This document shows, in pieces, positions 1-6,712 of a stretch of 29,252 nt of DNA. The number at the start of each line of letters is the position of its first letter. The first letter of the stretch is position 1. Below the pieces are notes generated by a model that saw nothing but the letters and a program-made list of their open reading frames with translations, ran no database searches and was not told where the DNA came from. The position numbers were made by a program, and so were the translations under genes. Source of the DNA: CAZUFB01 sp964619775 (GTDB lineage: Bacteria; Actinomycetota; Coriobacteriia; Coriobacteriales; UMGS124). The stretch is from the NCBI GenBank assembly GCA_964619775.1, contig CAZUFB010000022.1, positions 1 to 29,252 of the forward strand. Direction: 5' to 3'.

Positions 1-200
1 CGCAGGCGCTCCCACGGGTTCTCGTCGAGGAAGCGCAGGCAGGTGTCAAACGTCGCACCGCCCCACGCCTCGATTGCCCAGTAGCCGACCTGGTCCATCT
101 TGGGCAGAATGGGCAGCATGTCGCCGATGGGCATGCGCGTCGCCCACAGCGACTGCTGCCCGTCCCTGATCGTGGTGTCCATGATCTTCAGGGGTTTCAT
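1..200 (-). CDS. Biotin-dependent carboxyltransferase subunit (oxaloacetate decarboxylase alpha / pyruvate carboxylase subunit B type), N-terminal part only
   Basis: The first 66 codons are visible; the gene runs off the left edge. The protein begins MKPLKIMDTTIRDGQQSL and continues with ATRMPIGDML, then EAWGGATFDTCLRF and ENPWERL. These match the start of the HMGL-like carboxyltransferase barrel of OadA, PycB and transcarboxylase 5S, which moves CO2 between carboxybiotin and pyruvate/oxaloacetate. The Asp of DTTIRDG is the usual divalent-metal ligand. The ATG at 198-200 is preceded by GGGAGGTGCTGG, a strong ribosome binding site, so the start is firm. Without the C-terminus I cannot say whether it carries its own biotinyl domain, nor choose between a decarboxylase (Na+ pump) and a carboxylase role. 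Upstream lies an inverted repeat that could be an operator. Confidence 0.88.
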   Translation of the reverse strand, partial: MKPLKIMDTTIRDGQQSLWATRMPIGDMLPILPKMDQVGYWAIEAWGGATFDTCLRFLDENPWERL

Positions 201-292
201 CCAGCACCTCCCGCAAATCTCGCCGACGGGTCCGCCGCGGTACGCACCCGAGGCGGCGCTCAAGCCCTGTACGGTCGCTCAAGCCACATATA

Positions 293-322
293 GGAAACAA
301 AGTATAGGAACGCTTTGTTACC
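293..322. promoter_or_regulatory. 30-bp inverted repeat, candidate operator of the carboxyltransferase gene
   Basis: GGAAACAAAG at 293-302 and CTTTGTTACC at 313-322 are inverted copies matching at 9 of 10 positions, separated by 10 bases. Read on the minus strand, the spacer and second arm contain TATACT, a plausible -10 hexamer, so a bound protein would cover the promoter of the gene starting at 200. TATAGGAA is also repeated directly at 289-296 and 303-310. The half-site order is opposite to the classical BirA box, which runs TTGTAAACC then GGTTTACAA. No convincing -35 element was found. The regulator is unknown. Confidence 0.45.
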
Positions 323-365
323 AACCTGGCACGTTCCCCGCAAAGAGGGCAAAAAGCCCCGCGAA

Positions 366-398
366 TCCGCAAAAGGCGCGTTTGGGCAGGTTTGCGGA
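366..398 (-). terminator. Weak candidate terminator downstream of the glycosyltransferase gene
   Basis: On the minus strand, TCCGCAAA (398-391) can pair with TTTGCGGA (373-366) across a 17-base loop. A short GGGC-TTTTT-GCCC hairpin follows a few bases later. There is no uninterrupted T-run directly after the main stem, so this is only a weak candidate for the end of the phe operon. The remaining intergenic sequence between 201 and 435 shows nothing else firm apart from the inverted repeat at 293-322. Confidence 0.3.
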
Positions 399-435
399 CG
401 GGTGGCACGCGCAGACGGGCGGCCAAGCAGACCGG

Positions 436-1497
436 CTAGCGGCACGCCTTGAGCTTCGAGAAAAGCTTCGTGGAGTGGCGCTTCACGAACGAGATGACCC
501 GCCCCTCCATGTAGGCGACCCAGGGATGGCCTCCTCTGATGGGCCACAGCATGACGCGCATCATGAGGGAGCGCGGCACGGCCTTCTCCACCGCCAGACG
601 CGCCTGGGGGGTTTCCACCATGCGCCGCACCGCCTCCCGACGCTCAGCACGGGACAGCTTGCAGTCGGCGCAGGTCACGTTCTCGATGCAGCCGATAAGG
701 CGTTCGGCGTAGCGGCGGTAGACGACCTCCATGCTGCGCTCGTCGCAGACGTTCCAATGCCGGTACAGGTCGAGCATCCAGGCGTGCTCGTCTTCGCGCT
801 TCTCATACATGCCTTCGCGGTAGCGCGAGGTCTCCGACTCGGCGCGGGCGCGGATGAAGTGGTAGTAGGGGGTGTCGGTCACCCCCACGCGATCCACGTC
901 GCGCAGCACCGACAGGACGAACGGGAAGTCGTCCCAAAAGGTCGACGGGAAGCGCAGGCCGTGCCCTTCGACGTAGCTGCGCAGGTAGAGCTTGTTCCAC
1001 GGCGGGTAGAACTGGTTCTTGTCGAACAGCGCGTAGGCGTTCTCGCGGAACTCCCGCTGGGTTGCGAAGACCCGCGCCGGGACGTTGAGCACCTGGCGGA
1101 AGCAGTCGTTGCCCTCGTCGTCGCAGTAGGTGTCGATGTAGAAGCCCGCCACGACCAGCTCCAAGCCGTGCGCGGCGCCCAGGGCATACATGTCCTCGAG
1201 CATGCGGGGCTCGGCCCAGTCGTCGGCGTCGACGAAGCACAGGTAGTCGCCGCGGGCGTAGTCGAGCGCCCGGTTGCGCGCGGCCGGAGCCCCGGCGTTT
1301 TCCTGATGGAACACGCGGATGCGCTGGTCGGTCGCCGCATAGCGGTCGCAGATGCGCCCCGAGTCGTCGGGCGAGCCGTCGTCGACGATGAGGAACTCGA
1401 AGTCCTCAAGCGTCTGGTTGAGAATGCTCTCGATGGCACGCCCCACGTACTTCTCGACACCGTAGACCGGCATGATGACGCTTACCTTGGGATGCAT
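436..1497 (-). CDS. Family 2 (GT-A) glycosyltransferase
   Basis: A 353-residue protein starting MHPKVSVIMPVYGVEKY, the usual first beta strand of GT2 enzymes. IVDDGSPDDS follows at about residues 38-46 (nucleotide-sugar binding). The metal-binding DxD region is FVDADDW at about 88-94. NAGAPAARNRALDYARGDY between them is typical of the SpsA-like fold. Such enzymes transfer a sugar from a nucleotide donor onto a cell-surface glycan or lipid carrier; donor and acceptor cannot be read from the sequence. No membrane span is evident, although the C-terminus is basic (SFVKRHSTKLFSKLK) and could sit at the membrane. I chose the ATG at 1497 over one 28 codons upstream because homology begins there. 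An AAAGGCGG ribosome site precedes it. The reading frame of the preceding gene, if extended past its TAG, stops only 2 bases before this ATG. It is the last gene of the phe/LCP group. Confidence 0.88.
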   Translation of the reverse strand: MHPKVSVIMPVYGVEKYVGRAIESILNQTLEDFEFLIVDDGSPDDSGRICDRYAATDQRIRVFHQENAGAPAARNRALDYARGDYLCFVDADDWAEPRMLEDMYALGAAHGLELVVAGFYIDTYCDDEGNDCFRQVLNVPARVFATQREFRENAYALFDKNQFYPPWNKLYLRSYVEGHGLRFPSTFWDDFPFVLSVLRDVDRVGVTDTPYYHFIRARAESETSRYREGMYEKREDEHAWMLDLYRHWNVCDERSMEVVYRRYAERLIGCIENVTCADCKLSRAERREAVRRMVETPQARLAVEKAVPRSLMMRVMLWPIRGGHPWVAYMEGRVISFVKRHSTKLFSKLKACR

Positions 1498-1499
1498 GG

Positions 1500-1782
1500 T
1501 TACCGTTTGCCGCCTTTCGACTTCGCAAGGTCCGGACCGCCGCGCCCCGCGGCGAGCGCGGCGGTCCACAAAGCACGCCAACCGTTGCTGATGACCATGT
1601 TGCCGCGCCGGTCGAGCACGGCGTTGCCGGCCTCGTCGCGCTGCGTGCCGGCCGNNNNNNNNNNNNNNNNNNNNNNNNNNNNNNNNNNNNNNNNNNNNNN
1701 NNNNNNNNNNNNNNNNNNNNNNNNNNNNNNNNNNNNNNNNNNNNNNNNNNNNNNTGCCGGCCGAATACCCGCCGGCGTCGTA
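1500..1782 (-). other. Frame-continuous extension of the LCP-like gene beyond an in-frame TAG, interrupted by an assembly gap
   Basis: After the TAG at 1783-1785 the same frame continues without stop as YDAGGYSAG up to the N block. Beyond the N block a frame reads AGTQRDEAGNAVLDRRG and then a basic tail ending GGPDLAKSKGGKR, with a TAA at 1500-1502. Both pieces carry the same DxxGN-type repeat as the gene upstream. If the contig edges are overlapped on their shared 9 bases (1646-1654 and 1755-1763), the two pieces join in frame as YDAGGYSAGTQRDEAGNA, giving 57 residues after the TAG. The TAA falls two bases before the glycosyltransferase ATG, the spacing expected of a real gene end in an operon. 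It could be a C-terminus cut off by a point mutation or sequencing error, a readthrough product, or decayed sequence. Confidence 0.5.
1655..1754. other. Assembly gap (100 N)
   Basis: A run of exactly 100 N, the conventional placeholder for a gap of unknown size. The left edge ends in TGCCGGCCG (1646-1654) and the right edge begins with the same nine bases (1755-1763), so the contigs may abut or overlap with nothing missing. A near-identical 20-base repeat (1632-1651 and 1894-1913, two mismatches) lies beside the break and could explain why assembly stopped here. Confidence 0.97.
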
Positions 1783-3069
1783 CTACTGGCTATAGAACTG
1801 CACGTAGCCGTTCTCGTCGAAGACCAGGTTGCCGGACTCGTCGCGCAGGGCGCCCGAAGGGGCGTTCGACTCGTCGAGGATGGCGGCGCCGGACTCGTCG
1901 TACTGCGTGCCGGCAAGATTGCCGTTGGCGTCGAGCTGGGTGTTGCCGGGCAGCGTCGATCCGAGAAGCAGAGAGAGTTCATAGAGCTGCTCGCTGCCTT
2001 GCGCCATGACCGTGCCGTTGACGTCGATGTCGGTCGTGGGGGCCGTGCGGTCGACGATCGTGGTCTGGTCGAGTGCGCCGAACTGCCCGCACAGCTCCAC
2101 GAGCGCCTCGAGCGTGAGGTTGGAGTAGACCGAGCCGAGCAGCGACGACGGGTCGACCGAAGAGGCGTCCGCCTCGCCCGTCATAACCGCATAGAGCAGG
2201 TCGAAAACCGACTGCTGGCAGCACACGACGTTGTAGAGACGGATACCGAAGGCGTGGTCGATCCCGTCGAGCGCGTCGACGATGCTCTGATCGGCGAGGG
2301 TCTGCTGGATTGTCTGCGCCTCGCCCGTAGTGGAGTCGTCGGGAGAAAGATAGAGGTTGACCGGAACCGAGATGCGCATCGCCGTGGTGACGTCCTTGTC
2401 GTGGCGGTACATGAGGATCTGCGAGAGCTCGCCGATGGTGTTCTCGTCGGTCTCGGTCGAAGTGATGAAGAACACGGTGTAGTAGCCGCCGTCGTCGGCC
2501 GGGGTGAGCGACAGCGCGCTGTCGTAGCTCGTCGTGCCCACGATGGCCTCCTGCTCGTCCCTGACAATCGACGCCTCGGCCGCGAACCACACCCCCACGA
2601 AGACGGCCGCGACCGCGGCCAGGCAGGCGAGGGCGATAAGCGTCTCGCGCAGCAGGTTGCGCCGCTTTTTAGGGGCGAACATCGCATGGCCGCTCGAAAG
2701 CGAGAAACGGCGCTGACCCATGGCGTAGGACGTCTCGGGCTGACGGCCGTCGGCGCGTACGACGCGGCGCGGGCCGCCTTTGATGACCACGGGCTTGGGA
2801 CGCGCGGGCGGGTTGACGGCGGCTGCGGCCCCGTACGGCGCCCCTTCCCCGCGAGGTTTGGCGGACCCGCCGGCGTCACGGGCGGAACGAGGCGCGGGGG
2901 CCGCGGTGAGCGGCGGCAGCCCGGATAAGGCGCCCTTGTCCTTGGGTTCGTTGTCGGTTGCGGAGGACGCGGGGGCGGACTGGGACGCGCCGGACGAGGA
3001 GGGGCCTATCCCCATGATTCTGAGGAACTCGAGGGTGTCGCCGGCACCCTTGTTGGTGTTCTCGGCCAT
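1783..3069 (-). CDS. Membrane-anchored LCP-like protein with C-terminal DxxGN repeats (no catalytic Arg seen)
   Basis: A 428-residue protein to the TAG. Residues 1-135 form a low-complexity Pro/Ala/Ser-rich cytoplasmic region ending in a basic patch (APKKRRNLLR). Residues about 143-165 form one transmembrane helix, so the rest is predicted extracellular. Residues about 195-300 resemble a LytR-CpsA-Psr (LCP) domain: a beta strand YYTVFFITS, then ISVPVNLYL where catalytic LCP proteins have an 'IPRDTYV'-like motif, then DHAFGIRLYN and YNVVCCQQSVFDLL. The motif arginine is replaced by Val, so ligase activity on undecaprenyl-linked polymers is doubtful. Residues 379-428 form DxxGN-type repeats. 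The gene follows a second LCP-like gene by 101 bases and precedes a GT2 gene, suggesting a shared role in surface glycopolymer assembly. The LCP assignment is by eye and only moderately sure. The ribosome site (GAAAGCGAGC) is weak. Confidence 0.72.
   Translation of the reverse strand: MAENTNKGAGDTLEFLRIMGIGPSSSGASQSAPASSATDNEPKDKGALSGLPPLTAAPAPRSARDAGGSAKPRGEGAPYGAAAAVNPPARPKPVVIKGGPRRVVRADGRQPETSYAMGQRRFSLSSGHAMFAPKKRRNLLRETLIALACLAAVAAVFVGVWFAAEASIVRDEQEAIVGTTSYDSALSLTPADDGGYYTVFFITSTETDENTIGELSQILMYRHDKDVTTAMRISVPVNLYLSPDDSTTGEAQTIQQTLADQSIVDALDGIDHAFGIRLYNVVCCQQSVFDLLYAVMTGEADASSVDPSSLLGSVYSNLTLEALVELCGQFGALDQTTIVDRTAPTTDIDVNGTVMAQGSEQLYELSLLLGSTLPGNTQLDANGNLAGTQYDESGAAILDESNAPSGALRDESGNLVFDENGYVQFYSQ
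1786..1935 (-). repeat. Degenerate DxxGN protein repeats in the C-terminal tail
   Basis: Residues 379-428 of the LCP-like protein read as imperfect units built on D-[AE]-[NS]-G-[NA]: LDANGNLAGTQ, YDESGAAILDES, RDESGNLVF and DENGYVQF. The pattern resumes after the TAG (YDAGGYSAG) and across the assembly gap (RDEAGNAVLDRRGN). At DNA level the 20 bases at 1894-1913 and 1632-1651 differ at two positions. Asp/Gly-rich short units like these occur in extracellular calcium- or wall-binding tails, but no named repeat family is recognised. Confidence 0.6.
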
Positions 3070-3084
3070 GCAAGCTCGCTTTCA

Positions 3085-3108
3085 CCGGGCCGGCCGCCGC
3101 CGGCCCGG
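3085..3108 (-). other. Strong GC stem-loop in the leader between the two LCP-like genes
   Basis: CCGGGCCGGC (3085-3094) and GCCGGCCCGG (3099-3108) form a perfect 10-bp stem with a 4-base loop. It lies just upstream of the ribosome binding region of the gene starting at 3069. No T-run follows on the minus strand, so it is not a classical terminator. It could reduce translation or readthrough into the downstream gene or mark an mRNA processing point. Confidence 0.5.
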
Positions 3109-3170
3109 CTCGCTCGGATAACTGACGGAAAAGCACGCGTATAAGGCTATACGATAGCAGGCGGTTGTGC

Positions 3171-4172
3171 CTAAGACGTGGGCGACACCGCCTGTGTGGC
3201 GTCGCGCATGCCCAGCACCATGCTCGTCCACAGGGTGTCGTCGAGCACGGTCATCGTCGTGCCGTCGGCGACCTCGGCCTCCTCGGCGGGTGCCTCGAGC
3301 ACCAGGTGGTTCTCGTCGGAAACGTCTGCCATGGTGTTCAGCAGGCCGCGCAGGGCGGTCTCGGTGACCTGCTGGTCCTCGTCCCATACCTGTGCGGCGA
3401 GCGAGGCGGCCTCGCCCTGCGTCCCGCCCAGCGCCAACACCTGCGCCATCTCTTCCGGGCTCACGGACACCGCTGCGACCACCTCCACGCCCGCCAGGTC
3501 GGCGACCGTCTCGAGCAGGGAGGCGAGGCCTCCCTGCGCGTAGACGGAGGCCAGGTCGAGCGCCGAGCCGTCGGACCCTGTGCCGCAATAGGTTCCCGGC
3601 ACAAGGTGGCACAGCTCCACGCGTTCGTCGATGGAGTCGACGTAGGCCAGGTAGACGTCCTGCAGCGCACCGTCGTCGCCTTCCACCGCAAACAGCGAGT
3701 AGGCGTCGGTGGCGTAGATGGCCGACGAAGCTTCGATCACGCTGCTGTTGAGGCTGCCGAACACCGCGCTGAAGCCGAGATAGCCTCCGGCAAACACGGC
3801 TGCCGCGACCACGACGAGAACCGCGGCGATGACGGCTTTGGTGCGCTGGGTCAGCGGCTCCTTGCCAGCCGACGCACGCGTCGGGGACGCCCCCGCTAAG
3901 CGCAGGGACGCCACCCCCGCCGCACGGCCGAGGCGGGCGTCGCCGGCGGGGGCCACCGCCTCGGGCCGGGTGTCCGTCGTCGTGCGGACCCCCTGCGGCG
4001 GACGGTAGTCAACCGCCTGGAACTCGACTGTCTCGCCGCCCAGGGTACGCGTGCGCGCCGCACTCGTCGACGAGACGCCCCGGCCCGCCTCGGCGCGGCG
4101 GACGCCTCCGGCGCCCTCCCCCGCCGAGGCGTCGGAGGCCGTGCTTTCGTGCTCGGGACGCGTGCGCACCAT
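3171..4172 (-). CDS. Membrane-anchored LCP-like protein (no catalytic Arg seen)
   Basis: A 333-residue protein with a long disordered Arg/Thr/Ala-rich N-terminus (residues 1-108), one transmembrane helix at about 112-137 and an extracellular domain. Residues 155-250 follow the order of a LytR-CpsA-Psr domain: TDAYSLFAVEG, DVYLAYVDSIDERVELCHLVPGTYC, LASVYAQGGLASLLETVADLAGVEV, then EEMAQVLALGG. This matches the LCP pattern of strand, 'IPRD' loop, 'NAAYAxGG' helix and 'VDALGG', but Gly stands where the motif arginine is expected. I infer a binding or scaffold role, or a diverged enzyme. The ATG at 4172 lies 4 bases after the pheT stop. The ribosome site GGGGAG overlaps the end of pheT, so translation is probably coupled to pheT. 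It is a distant paralogue of the next gene, with the same topology. Confidence 0.75.
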   Translation of the reverse strand: MVRTRPEHESTASDASAGEGAGGVRRAEAGRGVSSTSAARTRTLGGETVEFQAVDYRPPQGVRTTTDTRPEAVAPAGDARLGRAAGVASLRLAGASPTRASAGKEPLTQRTKAVIAAVLVVVAAAVFAGGYLGFSAVFGSLNSSVIEASSAIYATDAYSLFAVEGDDGALQDVYLAYVDSIDERVELCHLVPGTYCGTGSDGSALDLASVYAQGGLASLLETVADLAGVEVVAAVSVSPEEMAQVLALGGTQGEAASLAAQVWDEDQQVTETALRGLLNTMADVSDENHLVLEAPAEEAEVADGTTMTVLDDTLWTSMVLGMRDATQAVSPTS

Positions 4173-4176
4173 AGGG

Positions 4177-6639
4177 TCACTCCCCTCGGACAGTGGCGCC
4201 GGTCGCGCGGCAGGCCTTCTCCACCACGCGGCGGTGTAGGTTCTCGGCCTCCTCGGACGTCAGCGTGCGGTCGGGGGCGCGATAGGTCAGCGCGAAGGCC
4301 ATCGACTTCTTGCCCTCGCCGACGCGCACCGGGTCGCGGTAGACGTCGAACAGGCGCACGGACTCGAGGTTCTTGCCACCCGCGCTCGTGATGACCTGCC
4401 CGAGGCGCTCGCAGGTCACGGACTCGTCAACGATGAGCGCGAGGTCCATCGAGACGGCCGGCAGCGTCGGCACGTCGCGGTAGGGAAGCTCGTTCTTCGC
4501 AAGGCGCACAAGCTGCTCCAGGTCGAGCTCGAAGGCCGCAACCGGCCCCTGCACGTCGAACGCGGCGAGCGCGGCGGGATGGATCTCGGCGACCCAGCCC
4601 AGCACGGCGCCTCCCGCCACGACCTCGGCGACGCGGCCGGGCTGCGCGAACCCGTACGAGCCGCCCTCGGGCGCGCGGTAGCGCACCTTCTCGACGCGCA
4701 GATCGGCCAGCAGGGTCTCGGCGACGCCTTTGGCGTCGAAGAAGTCGAGCTGGGGCCACGCGGCGTTCCAGCCGGCGTCGTCCCAACGACCGGCGAGCAC
4801 GCCCGCCACGTAGGGGCGCTCCTTAGGCTGGGCGTGGCCGGGGCGGCCGAAGAAGAGCCTGCCGCTCTCGTAGAGGGCGACGTTGGCGACGCCGCGGCTC
4901 TGGTTGTTGGCGACGCTACGCAGCAGGCCCGGGATGAGGCTGCGGCGCATGACCGTCCAGTCGCTCGACATGGGGTTCATGAGGCGCACGGGGACGCCGC
5001 GGCCCTCTTCGCCCATGTGCAGGCGCTCGAGGTCGTCCTCCGGGACGAAGGCGTAGCTCACCGTCTCGTTGAGCCCGCAGGCGCGCAGGCACGCCCCCAC
5101 CTGGCGCAGGCGGCGCTGCTCGGGGGAGAGGCCGCCGGCGTGGTTCCTGGCCGCGGGAATCGTGGGCTTCACCGCGCCCTCGCCCCACAGGCGCACGACC
5201 TCCTCGTAGAGGTCGATCTCGCGCTCGAGGTCGGGCCGGAACGTCGGGACCTCCACCGCAAGGTCGTGCCCCTCCAAAGCCTCCACCGCACAGCCTAGGC
5301 GGCGCAGCGCGTTGGCCGCGAAGACGTCCTCGATGGGGGCGCCCATCATGGCGCGCAGGCGCTCGCAGCGCAGCGTCAGGCGGCGCGGCCCGACGGGCGC
5401 CGGGTAAACGTCGACGGCCCCCTTGGCGACCGTGCCGCCGCAAACCTCGGCGAACAGCGCGGCGGCGACATCGGCCGCCCGTGCGCAGCCAGCGCGGTCG
5501 ACGACGCGCTCGTAGCGCATCGCGGCCTCGGAAAACAGCTGCAGGTTGCGGCTCGTCCGCGAGGTGTGGCCGTTGGAGAAGGCGGCGGCTTCGAGCAGCA
5601 CGTCGACCGTCGTGCCGTCGATCTCGGTGTCCAGGCCGCCCATGACGCCGGCCAGGGCCACCGCGCGCTCGCCGGCGTCGGTGATGACCGCCATGTCGGG
5701 CGTGAGCACGCGCCGCTTGCCGTCGAGCGTCGTGAGCGTCTCGCCGTCGCGGGCGGCGCGCACGACGATGTGGGCGCGACCGTCGGCGTCTCGGGACAGC
5801 TTGCCCAAGTCGAAGGCGTGCAGCGGCTGGCCGGTGAGGTACATCACGTAGTTGGTGACGTCGACCACGTTGTTGATGGGGCGCGCGCCGCACGCCGCGA
5901 CGCGGCGGGCCAGCCAGTCGGGCGACGGCCCGATCTTGACGCCGCTCACGACGCGGGCCACGTAGCGCTGGCACAGCTCGGCGTCGTCGATACGCACGTC
6001 GACGAAATCCCCGACGGGGCGCCCCTCCTCGACCGGCGCCGGCAGGTCGACGCGCACGTCGCGGTCGAGCACCGCGCCCGTCTCGCGCGCCATGCCCGCC
6101 ATCGAGAGGCAGTCGGGGCGGTTGGGGGTGATCTCGCAGTCGAGCACCACGTCGGAGGTGCCCATGTACTGCGTGAAGGGCACGCCCACCGGGGCGTCGG
6201 GCGGCAGGATCATGATCCCCGAGTGGTCGCCGCCCAGGCCCAACTCGCGCTGCGAGCAGTTCATGCCGCACGACGAGACGCCGCGCAGCTTGCTTTTCTT
6301 GATTTTGACCCCGCCGGGCAGCTCGGCGCCGACGAGCGCCACCACGACGTGGTCGCCCGCGTTAAAGTTCTGGGCGCCGCAGACGATCTGCAGCGGCTCG
6401 GGGCTGCCGTCGGCGCCCAGGTTGGCGGAGCCCACGTCGACCGTCGTGACCCACATGTGGTCCGAGTCGGGGTGGGGCTCCTTGGTGAGGATCCTGCCCG
6501 TGACCACGCGGTCGAGCGTGGCGCCGACCTCCTCGACGGCCTCGACCTCGGTGCCCGTGCGGGTGTACTCGCGCACCAGGTCCTGAGGGTCGTCGGGCAC
6601 GTCGACCATCGTCTTGAGCCATTCGTATGAAACGCGCAT
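4177..6639 (-). CDS. pheT: Phenylalanine--tRNA ligase beta subunit
   Basis: An 820-residue protein, normal for bacterial PheT, which with PheS forms the (alpha-beta)2 cytoplasmic enzyme charging tRNA-Phe. The N-terminus MRVSYEWLKTMVDVP is characteristic. Residues about 42-155 form the EMAP/OB-type tRNA-binding domain (VVTGRI, PHPDSDHMWVTTVDVG, IVCGAQNF, LRGVSSCGMNCS). A B3/B4 editing region follows (RPINNVVDVTNYVMYLTGQPLHAFD), then B5 and catalytic-like core segments. The last 90 or so residues form the FDX-ACB domain (FDVYRDPVRVGEGKKSMAFALTYR). The ribosome site is GAAAGGA about 11 bases before the ATG. The stop is 4 bases from the next ATG. pheT lies 73 bases after pheS and shares its T-box leader. 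Confidence 0.98.
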   Translation of the reverse strand: MRVSYEWLKTMVDVPDDPQDLVREYTRTGTEVEAVEEVGATLDRVVTGRILTKEPHPDSDHMWVTTVDVGSANLGADGSPEPLQIVCGAQNFNAGDHVVVALVGAELPGGVKIKKSKLRGVSSCGMNCSQRELGLGGDHSGIMILPPDAPVGVPFTQYMGTSDVVLDCEITPNRPDCLSMAGMARETGAVLDRDVRVDLPAPVEEGRPVGDFVDVRIDDAELCQRYVARVVSGVKIGPSPDWLARRVAACGARPINNVVDVTNYVMYLTGQPLHAFDLGKLSRDADGRAHIVVRAARDGETLTTLDGKRRVLTPDMAVITDAGERAVALAGVMGGLDTEIDGTTVDVLLEAAAFSNGHTSRTSRNLQLFSEAAMRYERVVDRAGCARAADVAAALFAEVCGGTVAKGAVDVYPAPVGPRRLTLRCERLRAMMGAPIEDVFAANALRRLGCAVEALEGHDLAVEVPTFRPDLEREIDLYEEVVRLWGEGAVKPTIPAARNHAGGLSPEQRRLRQVGACLRACGLNETVSYAFVPEDDLERLHMGEEGRGVPVRLMNPMSSDWTVMRRSLIPGLLRSVANNQSRGVANVALYESGRLFFGRPGHAQPKERPYVAGVLAGRWDDAGWNAAWPQLDFFDAKGVAETLLADLRVEKVRYRAPEGGSYGFAQPGRVAEVVAGGAVLGWVAEIHPAALAAFDVQGPVAAFELDLEQLVRLAKNELPYRDVPTLPAVSMDLALIVDESVTCERLGQVITSAGGKNLESVRLFDVYRDPVRVGEGKKSMAFALTYRAPDRTLTSEEAENLHRRVVEKACRATGATVRGE

Positions 6640-6712
6640 CGTTGCGTTGTCCTTTCAACCAGATGGGCTGCCTGCCTTCGCGCGGCGCGGCGGCGCCGCG
6701 GTGTCACGACCG

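Noticed and set aside
293..322. Inverted repeat as a BirA biotin operator
   Set aside because: The half-sites run in the opposite order to the known TTGTAAACC/GGTTTACAA box, and the centre is 10 bases rather than about 15.
1783..1785. TAG as a pyrrolysine codon
   Set aside because: No pyrrolysine machinery is in the window, the protein is not a known pyrrolysine user, and mutation or sequence error near a contig break is simpler.
100..2928. Very long open frames on the plus strand (also 4579-5298, 8218-10227 and 14583-17294)
   Set aside because: They lie antisense to genes with clear family motifs, have Arg/His/Val/Ala-biased composition typical of the reverse frame of high-GC genes, and show no recognisable domain.
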